Positions 1-7,975 of a stretch of DNA of 8,962 nucleotides are shown in pieces; the stretch's first letter is position 1, and every line of letters begins with the position of its first letter. This DNA is from Alphaproteobacteria bacterium (lineage in GTDB: Bacteria; Pseudomonadota; Alphaproteobacteria; Rickettsiales; Rickettsiaceae). The stretch is from the NCBI GenBank assembly GCA_030430995.1, contig JAUIKA010000039.1:1-8962 (forward strand). The letters run 5' to 3'. The notes beneath the pieces are model-generated. The model did no database searches and was not told where the DNA came from. It saw only the letters and a program-made list of their open reading frames with translations. The position numbers and the translations under genes were made by a program.

Positions 1-996
1 TCTTTTATTTTCTCTATCTTCTTTTCCTATTCCCAGTATTCGGGAATTAGAAAGCTCTATATATTGATTATCTTTTACTGCTGTAAATATTTTATATTCA
101 CCTTCACCTTCTTGCCCTTCTACTTTATTGTTCTTAACATGCGTAAAAAAATCATCACATTGAAATGTCTTTCCATATTCTAACGCATGTGTCTTTTTCT
201 CATAATGCCAGTCTTGCGGCAACTCCATATTGACTTTCAACTCTATTGCATCTTTTGCTCTATTAACCATAGATCTATCTGTATCTAGGCCTATACTTAA
301 GCATTTGTATTGATTATTTTCATTTATAAAGAACCCTCTGTTCCAAAAATAATATCGTCTATTTTCATTAAGGCCATGAAATGATATATGATGCTCATTA
401 TTTGCAGATAATCGGCCACTCTGGTTAGATAGCTTTATTTCACTATTTTCAGACAAATCAATATTGGCTGCAAAATTATATTCTTGCCTATCCAAGCCAT
501 GGATTGTAATATCTGAAGATGAATTTTTCTCTAGAATAAATTTAGTATTAGGGTCCGTATTTATATATTCTGTAGCGATAGAATTCATACCCTTCATAGT
601 AACATTATTACGAAGATATAGATTTTGTGTATATATATTACCATCTTGCAGTTCTGCATTTGATAATGTGGTATTAGCAAATCGTTTCTCTATAGAAGCA
701 ATATTTTTAATTTTTATATTTTCTACAAATAAATCTTGTTCATTATGTCTTGTAGGGTAAAGATTTTTAGCTTCATTATTTTTAAAACTACCACTGCCTA
801 CATAAGTAGATACATCTTCAATAGTAGCATGGGTTTGCTCTGGATAATTCGCTACGTAACATATGCCAGGATAATTAGAATAACGACCAGCTTCCATTGG
901 TGGCCATGTATTTGCTCTTTTAATCTTAGAATCAGCATTTGCAATACTGCTTGCCCCTAGTATTATGCTTGTTGCGATCAATAATTTCTTTGTCAT
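1..996 (-). CDS. Exported protein of unknown function (C-terminus beyond window edge)
   Basis: An open frame of 332 codons runs from an ATG at 996 to the left edge without a stop, so the C-terminus is missing. Residues 1-21 form a clear Sec signal peptide: MTKK, a hydrophobic core (LLIATSIILGASS), then an ANA cleavage site before Asp22. The mature part is rich in Asn, Ser, Ile and Lys. From about residue 85 to 200 it has short alternating hydrophobic/polar runs (for example NIKIKNIASI, NLYLRNNVTMKG, SSSDITIHGL, SEIKLSNQSG) that suggest stacked beta strands, possibly a beta-solenoid. No further transmembrane segment is visible. Cysteines are few (46, 232, 280). The start is fixed by the signal peptide; no good Shine-Dalgarno sequence precedes it. 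The gene lies 130 bp downstream of mutS on the same strand and probably has its own promoter. I do not recognise the family. That it is exported is well supported; a surface or secreted adhesin/passenger-like role is only a guess. Confidence 0.8.
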   Translation of the reverse strand, partial: MTKKLLIATSIILGASSIANADSKIKRANTWPPMEAGRYSNYPGICYVANYPEQTHATIEDVSTYVGSGSFKNNEAKNLYPTRHNEQDLFVENIKIKNIASIEKRFANTTLSNAELQDGNIYTQNLYLRNNVTMKGMNSIATEYINTDPNTKFILEKNSSSDITIHGLDRQEYNFAANIDLSENSEIKLSNQSGRLSANNEHHISFHGLNENRRYYFWNRGFFINENNQYKCLSIGLDTDRSMVNRAKDAIELKVNMELPQDWHYEKKTHALEYGKTFQCDDFFTHVKNNKVEGQEGEGEYKIFTAVKDNQYIELSNSRILGIGKEDRENKR

Positions 997-1022
997 TTTT
1001 ATTTCTTGTTGTGATAGTTAAT

Positions 1023-1051
1023 ATTATAACTATTGCAGTTTTGAATAACTT
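1023..1051 (-). promoter_or_regulatory. Candidate promoter and overlapping dyad for the exported-protein gene
   Basis: On the minus strand a perfect TATAAT (1023-1028) lies 27 bp before the ATG at 996. The -35 region about 17 bp further upstream is poor (AGTTAT at 1046-1051). An inverted repeat, ATAGTTA (1014-1020) and TAACTAT (1027-1033), overlaps the -10 box and the expected start of transcription, which is where a repressor could bind. In such AT-rich DNA both elements could arise by chance. Confidence 0.3.
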
Positions 1052-1126
1052 TAATATATTAAATAATAATATAACTTTTCCTTAAGTAATTATAAAAATG
1101 TTACAAAGAATTTAAGCAAGTAAAAG

Positions 1127-3700
1127 CTATATATGTTCTTTCAGTTTATATAGCAGCTCCATTGCTTGTTTAGGGGTGGTATTATCTAAATTGATGTCAA
1201 GCAGCATCTTTTCCACTTCAGTTTTTTTATTTATGCTTTGTATTTTTTCTTCCTCTTTTGGGGATGAGATCTCATTTAATTTATCTTTTTTATTTTCTAT
1301 TTGCTTAAGAATATTTTTAGCCCTGGCTATAACAGCCTTTGGCATTCCTGCTATTTCTGCAACATAAAGACCATAAGATTTCTCTGCGCTTCCTTTGAGG
1401 ATTTTATGCATAAATAAAATTCCATCATTTTCTTCTTTTATAGCCATATAGTAATTAGCTACTTTTTCTAATTTTTCTTCAAGAATATTAAGCTCTTGAT
1501 AATGTGTTGCAAATAATGTTCTTGCTCCTATATTGTTATGTAGATATTCAACGCAGCTATAGGCAATAGATATCCCGTCATATGTAGATGTTCCTCTGCC
1601 TACTTCGTCTAATATCACAAAAGACCTGTTAGTAGCTATATTCATTATATTTGAGGTTTCTATCATCTCACACATAAATGTGGATTCCCCCTTCGCTAGG
1701 TTATCTCCAGCGCCAATGCGGCTGAATATTTTATCTACGATTCCTATCTTAGCGTATTCAGCTGGTACATAACTCCCTATCTGAGCGAGTATTATTATAA
1801 GTGCATTTTGCCTGAGGAAAGTGCTTTTACCTGCCATATTAGGGCCTGTAATAAGCCAAAGTTTTTCCTTATCTAAATTACAATTATTAGCAATGAAATG
1901 GTTATGCTCAATGCATTTTTCTACTACTGGATGCCTGCCCTCTTTTATTTCATAGTCATTATCATTGGTTATTATGGGCTGAATATATTTATAAGCATTG
2001 GCGTTATATGCAAATGTTGTAATAACATCTAATATTGCAACAGCTTCTGAAAAATCTTTTATTTGCTCATAATATTCCAATGTTTTTTTGCATAGATTTT
2101 CTATTATTTCTTTTTGTAGCCCTGCTAATATAGCCTTGTTTTTTACAATTATGGCCTCTATTTCATATAGCTCATTAGTAGAGAATCTTGCTGAATTAAC
2201 TGTGCTTTGCCTATGTATAAATTTTTCTGCTGTTACCTTTTCAGCATTCCTATTACTTACTTCAATGAATATACCAAGCACATTATTTTCTGATATTTTT
2301 AAAGTTTCAATACCTGTTTCTTGTCTATATTGTTGTTTTAGTTGCTCTATAGCACTGAGCGCATTATCTATATTGAATTTTAATTCTGCTAATTTAGGGT
2401 GATATTCTTGGTTTAGCCTGCATTCATCATCTATTGCTTTTTCTAGCTCTGTAAATAATGCCATATCTGAGGGTAGTTTACTCATTATATTTTCCAATAA
2501 AATTGGATAAGAGCTTTGATTTAGCAGGAGAATTTTTTCTTTAATTTTATAACATAAAGCTAAAGATTTTTTTATTATAAGTAAATCTGATAACTTGCCA
2601 TTTTTTCCTGAGGTATTGACAATGGCTCTATCTGAATTTGGCATTTCTTTTAGCATGTTTCTTAACTCTTCTACCAAGCTACCATTCTCTAAAAGAAACT
2701 CAATAAGTTGATATCTATTATTTATAACGTCTATATCAGTGCTAGGGTTACTGAGGTAGTAATGCAGCATCCTTGCTCCCATAATTGTTTTGCAGTTATT
2801 TATAATATTTAAAAGGCTGGTTTTGGTTGCGCCATTTGAGCCATAAAAGAGTTCTAACCCATTTCTTGTAGCGGCATCTATATACATTATGTTATGATCG
2901 CTTATTATCTTAGGCATAGAAAGCTTGACTTCTAGATAGGTAATTCCTATATATGCTAGCCCTGCCCCCAATGCTGAGATTTGCCCTTGTGTTACTTCAC
3001 CTATGCTTCTTATATTTAAAATATTATAATATTCTATGATGATACGTGTTGTTTTATTTATAGAGAAGAATACATCTGGTTGAATGCTAAGAATTTTTAC
3101 ATATTCTGTCAGGTCTTTATGCCCTGCTAGGGAATCTGGCAAAATAATTTCTTTAGGCTTTACTTTTTCTATTTCATCTTTAATGGATTTAGCAGCGCTT
3201 ACATATACATCTCCTGTGCCTACATCTATATAGCAAATTGAATATGCATTTTTATGCTCCATAATAGACATTAAATAATTGGGTTTTTTTACTTCTAATA
3301 AATTTTCATCTATTAGAGTTCCGGATGTATATATTTTTACAACTTCTCTATTTATTACAGCTTTGCTGCCGCCCCTATTCTTTGCCTCCAAAGGAGATTC
3401 GGTTTGTTCACATATAGCTATTTTATGCCCAGCATCTATTAGCCTGTTTAAATACATATTCAAACTATGGTGAGGTATGCCGCACATTGGCGTTTTTTTC
3501 TCTTTGCTATTTCTGGCTGTAAGTACTATCCCTAATATTGAGCTTGCGATATTAGCATCTTCGAAGAATAATTCATAAAAATCACCCATTCTAAATAATA
3601 ATAACTCATTCTGATGTTTTTCTTTTACATCTAAATATTGTTGTATTATAGGGGTATGGTCATTATAGTTATGTTTTTGTTTAAAGTCAGAAATCATCAT
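1127..3700 (-). CDS. mutS: DNA mismatch repair protein MutS
   Basis: Complete 857-residue MutS, close to the usual length of about 850-860. MutS recognises mismatches and small loops and recruits MutL. The mismatch-contacting Phe-x-Glu motif is FYE at residues 41-43, inside LLLFRMGDFYELFFEDA. The connector, lever and clamp regions follow. The C-terminal ABC-type ATPase has Walker A GPNMAGKST at 619-627, Walker B and signature segment DEVGRGTS from residue 698, and FATHYQEL at 730-737. The tail (NTTPKQAMELLYKLKE) is the conserved C-terminal dimer/tetramer segment, so no domain is missing. Two adjacent ATG codons (3700 and 3697) could serve as start; neither has a clear Shine-Dalgarno sequence. 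The gene is divergent from dapD. All catalytic motifs are intact and the protein should be functional. Confidence 0.98.
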   Translation of the reverse strand: MMISDFKQKHNYNDHTPIIQQYLDVKEKHQNELLLFRMGDFYELFFEDANIASSILGIVLTARNSKEKKTPMCGIPHHSLNMYLNRLIDAGHKIAICEQTESPLEAKNRGGSKAVINREVVKIYTSGTLIDENLLEVKKPNYLMSIMEHKNAYSICYIDVGTGDVYVSAAKSIKDEIEKVKPKEIILPDSLAGHKDLTEYVKILSIQPDVFFSINKTTRIIIEYYNILNIRSIGEVTQGQISALGAGLAYIGITYLEVKLSMPKIISDHNIMYIDAATRNGLELFYGSNGATKTSLLNIINNCKTIMGARMLHYYLSNPSTDIDVINNRYQLIEFLLENGSLVEELRNMLKEMPNSDRAIVNTSGKNGKLSDLLIIKKSLALCYKIKEKILLLNQSSYPILLENIMSKLPSDMALFTELEKAIDDECRLNQEYHPKLAELKFNIDNALSAIEQLKQQYRQETGIETLKISENNVLGIFIEVSNRNAEKVTAEKFIHRQSTVNSARFSTNELYEIEAIIVKNKAILAGLQKEIIENLCKKTLEYYEQIKDFSEAVAILDVITTFAYNANAYKYIQPIITNDNDYEIKEGRHPVVEKCIEHNHFIANNCNLDKEKLWLITGPNMAGKSTFLRQNALIIILAQIGSYVPAEYAKIGIVDKIFSRIGAGDNLAKGESTFMCEMIETSNIMNIATNRSFVILDEVGRGTSTYDGISIAYSCVEYLHNNIGARTLFATHYQELNILEEKLEKVANYYMAIKEENDGILFMHKILKGSAEKSYGLYVAEIAGMPKAVIARAKNILKQIENKKDKLNEISSPKEEEKIQSINKKTEVEKMLLDINLDNTTPKQAMELLYKLKEHI

Positions 3701-3739
3701 ATCTATCGGTTTAGTTTTAGTAGCTATATTTTCTACAAT

Positions 3740-3769
3740 ATCTTAACAAGTAATCAGGAGTCATGTAAA
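3740..3769 (-). promoter_or_regulatory. Candidate sigma70 promoter of mutS
   Basis: On the minus strand TTTACA (3764-3769; five of six bases of TTGACA) is followed after 18 bp by TAAGAT (3740-3745; four of six of TATAAT). Transcription would begin about 30 bp before the mutS start. The match is moderate, and chance matches are common in this base composition. Confidence 0.4.
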
Positions 3770-3855
3770 GAACTTACAGATATTGTAATAATGCAACTGT
3801 AATTAAAAAAACAAGTATATAAAACTTTTTCTTACAGGTTAATCCTTTATATAAC

Positions 3856-3884
3856 TAGACTGAAGAAAAACTAGCATATATAAT
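3856..3884 (+). promoter_or_regulatory. Candidate sigma70 promoter of dapD
   Basis: TAGACT (3856-3861) and a perfect TATAAT (3879-3884) are separated by 17 bp. Transcription would start near 3891, giving a leader of about 20 nt before the dapD ATG. The leader has no purine-rich ribosome binding site but contains a T run directly before the start codon. Confidence 0.45.
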
Positions 3885-3912
3885 ACAAGCAAGCTACGAC
3901 AGTTTTTTTCAT

Positions 3913-4737
3913 ATGGAAGATCATAAAAAACAAATAGAATATTTGTGGGAACATTACAAGAAATGGCCACAGAATTCTGAAGCAAGAAAAAAAGCTAAAA
4001 AATCTATACAATGTGTAATTAGCCTTATAGATAAGGGAAAAATTAGAGTCTGCACTCAGGATGCGAAAGGGGATTGGGTGGTTCATGAATGGGTAAAGAA
4101 AGCTATATTGCTTATGTTTGCCTTTCAAAATAATTCTATTATAGTTAATAACTATATGAATTATTACGACAAAATTCCTCCAAAGTTTCATTTAGCATGG
4201 GAGGATAATGACTTTGAGATGCAAAATTTTAGAATAGTTCCTGGCTCTTATATTCGTAAAGGTGCATATATAGGTAGGGATGTTGTCATAATGCCATGTT
4301 TTGTGAATATAGGTGCATACATAGATGATGGAAGTATGATTGACTCTTGGGCTAATATAGGCTCTTGCGCTAATATAGGAAAAAACTGTCATATATCTTC
4401 AGGGGTCAATATAGGCGGTGTGCTTGAGCCTTGCCAGGCTATGCCTGTTATTATAGAGGATGAATGTTTTATAGGTTCTGGCTGTAATATAGTTGAAGGG
4501 GTAAGAATCGGTAAAGGCTCAGTATTAGGCATGGGCGTTAATATTTCTGCTAGTAGTAAAATTATTGTTCAAGAGACAGGAGAGGTAATATATGGCTATA
4601 TTCCAGAATATAGTGTTGTTGTTCCAGGTAGCGTGGCATCAAAGAATGGTGTTAATTATCAATGCTCCATTATAATAAAACAGGTTGACTCTAATACAAG
4701 GGCAAAAACTGAGATAAATGAATTACTCAGGTCTTAA
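3913..4737 (+). CDS. dapD: 2,3,4,5-tetrahydropyridine-2,6-dicarboxylate N-succinyltransferase
   Basis: Complete 274-residue protein, the same length as E. coli DapD and collinear with it. It transfers succinyl from succinyl-CoA to tetrahydrodipicolinate in the succinylase branch of diaminopimelate/lysine synthesis, supplying peptidoglycan and lysine; it acts in the cytoplasm as a trimer. An N-terminal alpha-helical domain (about 1-105) includes WVVHEWVKKAILL and the FRIVPGSYIRKGAYI entry to the repeat domain. The left-handed beta-helix of hexapeptide repeats follows, with the family landmarks VNIGAYIDDGSMIDSW, IGSCANIGKNCHIS, NIGGVLEP and IIEDECFIGSG. Asp144 and Glu195 sit where I expect the catalytic acidic pair, from memory of the family. 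The C-terminus, KTEINELLRS, is the conserved end. The start is the only ATG in the frame after an upstream stop at 3856-3858; there is no visible Shine-Dalgarno sequence. Divergent from mutS. A decayed duplicate of its 3' end lies immediately downstream. Confidence 0.97.
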   Translation: MEDHKKQIEYLWEHYKKWPQNSEARKKAKKSIQCVISLIDKGKIRVCTQDAKGDWVVHEWVKKAILLMFAFQNNSIIVNNYMNYYDKIPPKFHLAWEDNDFEMQNFRIVPGSYIRKGAYIGRDVVIMPCFVNIGAYIDDGSMIDSWANIGSCANIGKNCHISSGVNIGGVLEPCQAMPVIIEDECFIGSGCNIVEGVRIGKGSVLGMGVNISASSKIIVQETGEVIYGYIPEYSVVVPGSVASKNGVNYQCSIIIKQVDSNTRAKTEINELLRS

Positions 4738-4741
4738 ATAT

Positions 4742-4896
4742 CACATACAATAGAGCTATATATTCTTAATATAGCTTATCTGCTAAATTCGGCATTGCAT
4801 CAAGCAACTTCTATCAATATATTTATAACAAAAGCAAGTGGACGCTGATAGTAAGGCAAAAACTAAGATGGAATAGATTGCTTAGATGTTAAATAT
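4742..4896 (+). pseudogene. Decayed tandem duplicate of the dapD 3' end
   Basis: This stretch resembles the last ~155 bp of dapD (about 4587-4741), directly after it. The clearest part is 4853-4896, which aligns with 4699-4741: both share GGCAAAAACT and end in TTAAATAT at the dapD stop codon, with about 34 of 44 columns identical and one inserted base. Upstream, GCATCAA, TATCAAT and an AAAGCAAGTGGAC-type block (compare AAAACAGGTTGAC) keep the order and roughly the spacing of dapD; GCTATAT at 4755 matches 4595. The copy is frameshifted and full of stops, and most differences in the best block are transitions, as expected for neutral decay. No gene start is present, so it was non-coding when formed. 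It fills the space between dapD and the rRNA promoter. The boundaries before about 4795 are less certain. Confidence 0.7.
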
Positions 4897-4920
4897 TCTA
4901 AAAATAATCAAAAATACCGC

Positions 4921-4949
4921 TTGACCTAGGCGGCTATATGGACTATCAT
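4921..4949 (+). promoter_or_regulatory. 16S rRNA promoter
   Basis: TTGACC (4921-4926), a 17-bp spacer and TATCAT (4944-4949) form the best sigma70-type promoter in the window. It sits about 75 bp before the predicted mature 16S 5' end. Transcription should start near 4956, just before the leader half of the processing stem, so the stem is fully transcribed. I see no second tandem promoter and no clear boxA antitermination site. Confidence 0.8.
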
Positions 4950-4954
4950 TTAGT

Positions 4955-4996
4955 TGTGCTGTGAGGAAACGCAGAAAAAAGTAAGACAGTAGCGAG
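4955..4996 (+). ncRNA. 16S leader: 5' half of the rRNA processing stem
   Basis: Positions 4975-4996 are complementary to 6550-6571 in the trailer over 22 nt (20 Watson-Crick and two G-U pairs, with A6/T6 at the outer end). A second block, 4959-4968 (CTGTGAGGAA), pairs with 6574-6583 (TTCTTCACAG) with one G-U pair, and 4955-4958 add mainly G-U and A-U pairs. An asymmetric internal loop separates the two blocks. This is the layout of the RNase III-cut stem that brackets 16S in bacterial pre-rRNA. It is inferred from complementarity alone. Confidence 0.8.
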
Positions 4997-5024
4997 TTCA
5001 AGTCAACAATTTTGAATTAAAACT

Positions 5025-6536
<1,512 letters not shown>

Positions 6537-6538
<2 letters not shown>

Positions 6539-6584
6539 AGACAACCGTTCTCGTTGCTGTCTTACTTTTTTGCTTCTTCACAGT
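6537..6584 (+). ncRNA. 16S trailer: 3' half of processing stem, with possible terminator fold
   Basis: Positions 6550-6571 and 6574-6583 pair with the leader (see the leader entry). The same RNA can fold locally: AAGACA just after the mature 3' end pairs with TGTCTT (6558-6563), closing a small hairpin followed by ACTTTTTT. That is a weak intrinsic-terminator shape, exclusive with the long leader-trailer stem. A further imperfect inverted repeat, CACAGTATATAT (6579-6590) with ATATTTACTGTG, also competes for the outer part. The processing stem is well supported; the terminator reading is speculative. Confidence 0.6.
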
Positions 6585-6590
6585 ATATAT

Positions 6591-6816
6591 TCGAAATCCT
6601 TTCCCATATTTACTGTGATATATGCATTGTGGTGAGCAATAATGTGTTTTTGTGCTAAGTCTCTTTGCCAAGCAATATCTCTTCTTTTTGTCAGAATGAC
6701 ATTTAATTCTGCTGATCAGCATATCCTCCTATTACTAATAAGACATATCCTATAATTTCTCAATCTATTATATAGATGAATTTTTATGAGAATAATCTTT
6801 ACAAAATACATCGTTA
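6591..6816. other. Intergenic region between 16S trailer and IS6 remnant
   Basis: I see no tRNA, no convincing gene and no clear insertion-sequence end here. A 12-bp perfect palindrome, TGCTGATCAGCA, lies at 6710-6721 without a T run on either side. The left end and N-terminal codons of the dead IS6 transposase probably lie in the right part, but stops and frameshifts make them unreadable. Confidence 0.5.
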
Positions 6817-7029
6817 TTCTAATTCAATTATCAAACAAGGAGTTTAACTATACATCAGAGAGAAGATATATTCAGAGCAAGGGTAATTGAGATCAGTTAT
6901 GAGGAGATAAGAAATTGGGTAGAGAAGCATTCTCACATATACGCAAAAAAAGCAAAGCAGTACAGGAAGATTACGGATAAATGGCATCTTGATAGGTTTA
7001 ACTGCAAGATTAAATGGAAAAGAATTATA

Positions 7030-7054
7030 TTATTTAACCCCAATTGTGCTTAAG
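7030..7054 (+). repeat. Left target duplication (7030-7036) and left terminal inverted repeat (7037-7054)
   Basis: TTATTTA at 7030-7036 is the left target-site copy; ACCCCAATTGTGCTTAAG at 7037-7054 is the left end of the inserted element. The right counterparts are at 7370-7376 and 7352-7369. Confidence 0.75.
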
Positions 7055-7369
7055 GAGCAATTGGGGTTAGCATAATGTACTAGATTTGGAGATAAAAATG
7101 CTTGAAACAAACCATTCCTGACCTATGATAGGCTATCAAAATAGTTACTATTTCAGATAAACTCAATTTATATTTTCTATTTCTTTTTCTAACTCCTGAA
7201 TAAATCAACTGTTTTTTATATCATTGTTCAAATGCAATACAAAATTCACTTGTAAAATAATATAATTCATCATAGTGTATTTCCATACAGTAGTTTTTAT
7301 TGTGAATTATTCTACTGTATATCAATACTCAAGTGTATTACAATACTATTTCTTAAACGCAACTCGGGT
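7037..7369. mobile_element. 333-bp MITE-like non-autonomous element inside the IS6 transposase gene
   Basis: Its ends are imperfect inverted repeats: ACCCCAATTGTGCTTAAG on the left and ACCCGAGTTGCGTTTAAG read inward from the right (14 of 18 identical). It is flanked by direct repeats of TTATTTA (7030-7036, 7370-7376), a 7-bp target duplication. Removing the element and one repeat rejoins KWKRIILF to RAIDSGGNELDILM with only one extra base, which independently confirms the boundaries. Inside are two hairpins: TAACCCCAATTG (7035-7046) with CAATTGGGGTTA (7058-7069), and ATACAGTAG (7285-7293) with CTACTGTAT (7312-7320). No coding frame of note is present, so a transposase from elsewhere must have moved it. 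ACC-type ends with a 7-bp duplication recall IS982-like elements, but that link is from memory and weak. Confidence 0.75.
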
Positions 7370-7376
7370 TTATTTA
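7352..7376 (+). repeat. Right terminal inverted repeat (7352-7369) and right target duplication (7370-7376)
   Basis: CTTAAACGCAACTCGGGT at 7352-7369 is the inverted partner of the left end, with four mismatches. It is followed directly by the second TTATTTA, after which transposase coding sequence resumes. Confidence 0.75.
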
Positions 7377-7775
7377 GAAGCTATTGATTCTGGGGGAAAT
7401 GAGCTGGATATTCTTATGTAAAAAAGGCAAAATACACATGCGGCTAAAAGATTTATAAATTCGTTGGTGAGGCGCTATTGCCCGCCAATAGTAGATCAGT
7501 TAAAAAGTTACGCTAAAGCTTTAAGAGAATTAGGTTTTACCAGTATAGATCATAGACAACACAGGCATCAGAATAACACTATAGAAAGATCTCACCAGGA
7601 AACCAGAATAAAAGAAAATAGAATGCATAAATTCAGTAATATTGGCTATCCTCAAAGGTTTTTATCTAGTAGAGGATCAATCAGTAATTTATTTGACAAA
7701 GATAGACATAAGATCTCAAGAAAACATTTTAAAGAGAAGCTTGAGCATTCTTTACAAAATTATTTAAACAGGTAA

Positions 7776-7975
7776 ATTTGAGGGTTCTATCTAACATATA
7801 AATTTAAACGGTGAATATTTACTGAAAAGGATGCAAGAATATAAAATAATTTTTCTAAAAGGAGTCTAGCGTGGTGCTGTGATAGTATAGTATTAGATTT
7901 AATAGATCTAGCAAATCCTGTATATTAAATCTTTCAGTAGTTATATATGCTTAGAATAATTTGATAAAGATATGG
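7776..7975. other. Short convergent intergenic region with an inverted repeat
   Basis: This lies between the end of the IS6 remnant and the end of hisS, which point toward each other. AGATTTAAT (7895-7903) and ATTAAATCT (7924-7932) form a 9-bp inverted repeat with a 20-nt loop. No proper T run follows on either strand, so it is a poor terminator candidate. No gene is visible. Confidence 0.4.

Larger units (their letters stand above)
6817..7775 (+). pseudogene. IS6-family transposase, broken and interrupted by a small element
   Basis: Two in-order pieces match an IS6/IS26-type DDE transposase from memory of the family. The 5' piece (6817-7036) includes EDIFRARVIEISYEEIRNWV and KITDKWHLDRFNCKIKWKR. 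The 3' piece (7377-7775) includes AIDSGGNELDILM, KRQNTHAAKRF, VDQLKSYAKALRELGF, IDHRQHRHQNNTIERSHQ and QRFLSSRGSISNLFDKDRHK. Codons for the catalytic triad survive: Asp at 6991, Asp at 7494, Glu at 7584. Lesions: a 333-bp insertion at 7037-7369; one extra A near 7376-7380, where AGAAGCT replaces AGAGCT; a TAA at 7419-7421 where the family has a Gln (CAA to TAA); and stops upstream of 6817 that destroy the N-terminus. The first Asp is followed by Arg where Glu is usual. I could not identify terminal inverted repeats of the IS. It is a dead fragment with no function expected. Confidence 0.88.

Noticed and set aside
464..960. Plus-strand frames of 98 and 74 codons
   Set aside because: Antisense to the signal-peptide-bearing gene at 1-996, whose uninterrupted 332-codon frame is much stronger.
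6710..6721. 12-bp palindrome TGCTGATCAGCA
   Set aside because: No T run, no nearby gene to regulate, and no second copy seen in the window.
7035..7069. Strong 12-bp hairpin read as a transcription terminator
   Set aside because: No T run follows on either strand, and it sits exactly at the end of the inserted element, where it is better explained as part of that element.
7464..7775. 103-codon frame as a stand-alone gene
   Set aside because: It is the C-terminal part of the broken IS6 transposase; homology continues upstream through an in-frame TAA, so its ATG is not a real start.
7866..7885. Shared GTGCTGTGA word between the 16S leader (4956-4964) and 7872-7886
   Set aside because: Only 9 identical bases with weak flanking similarity; likely chance, not a duplicated promoter or leader.
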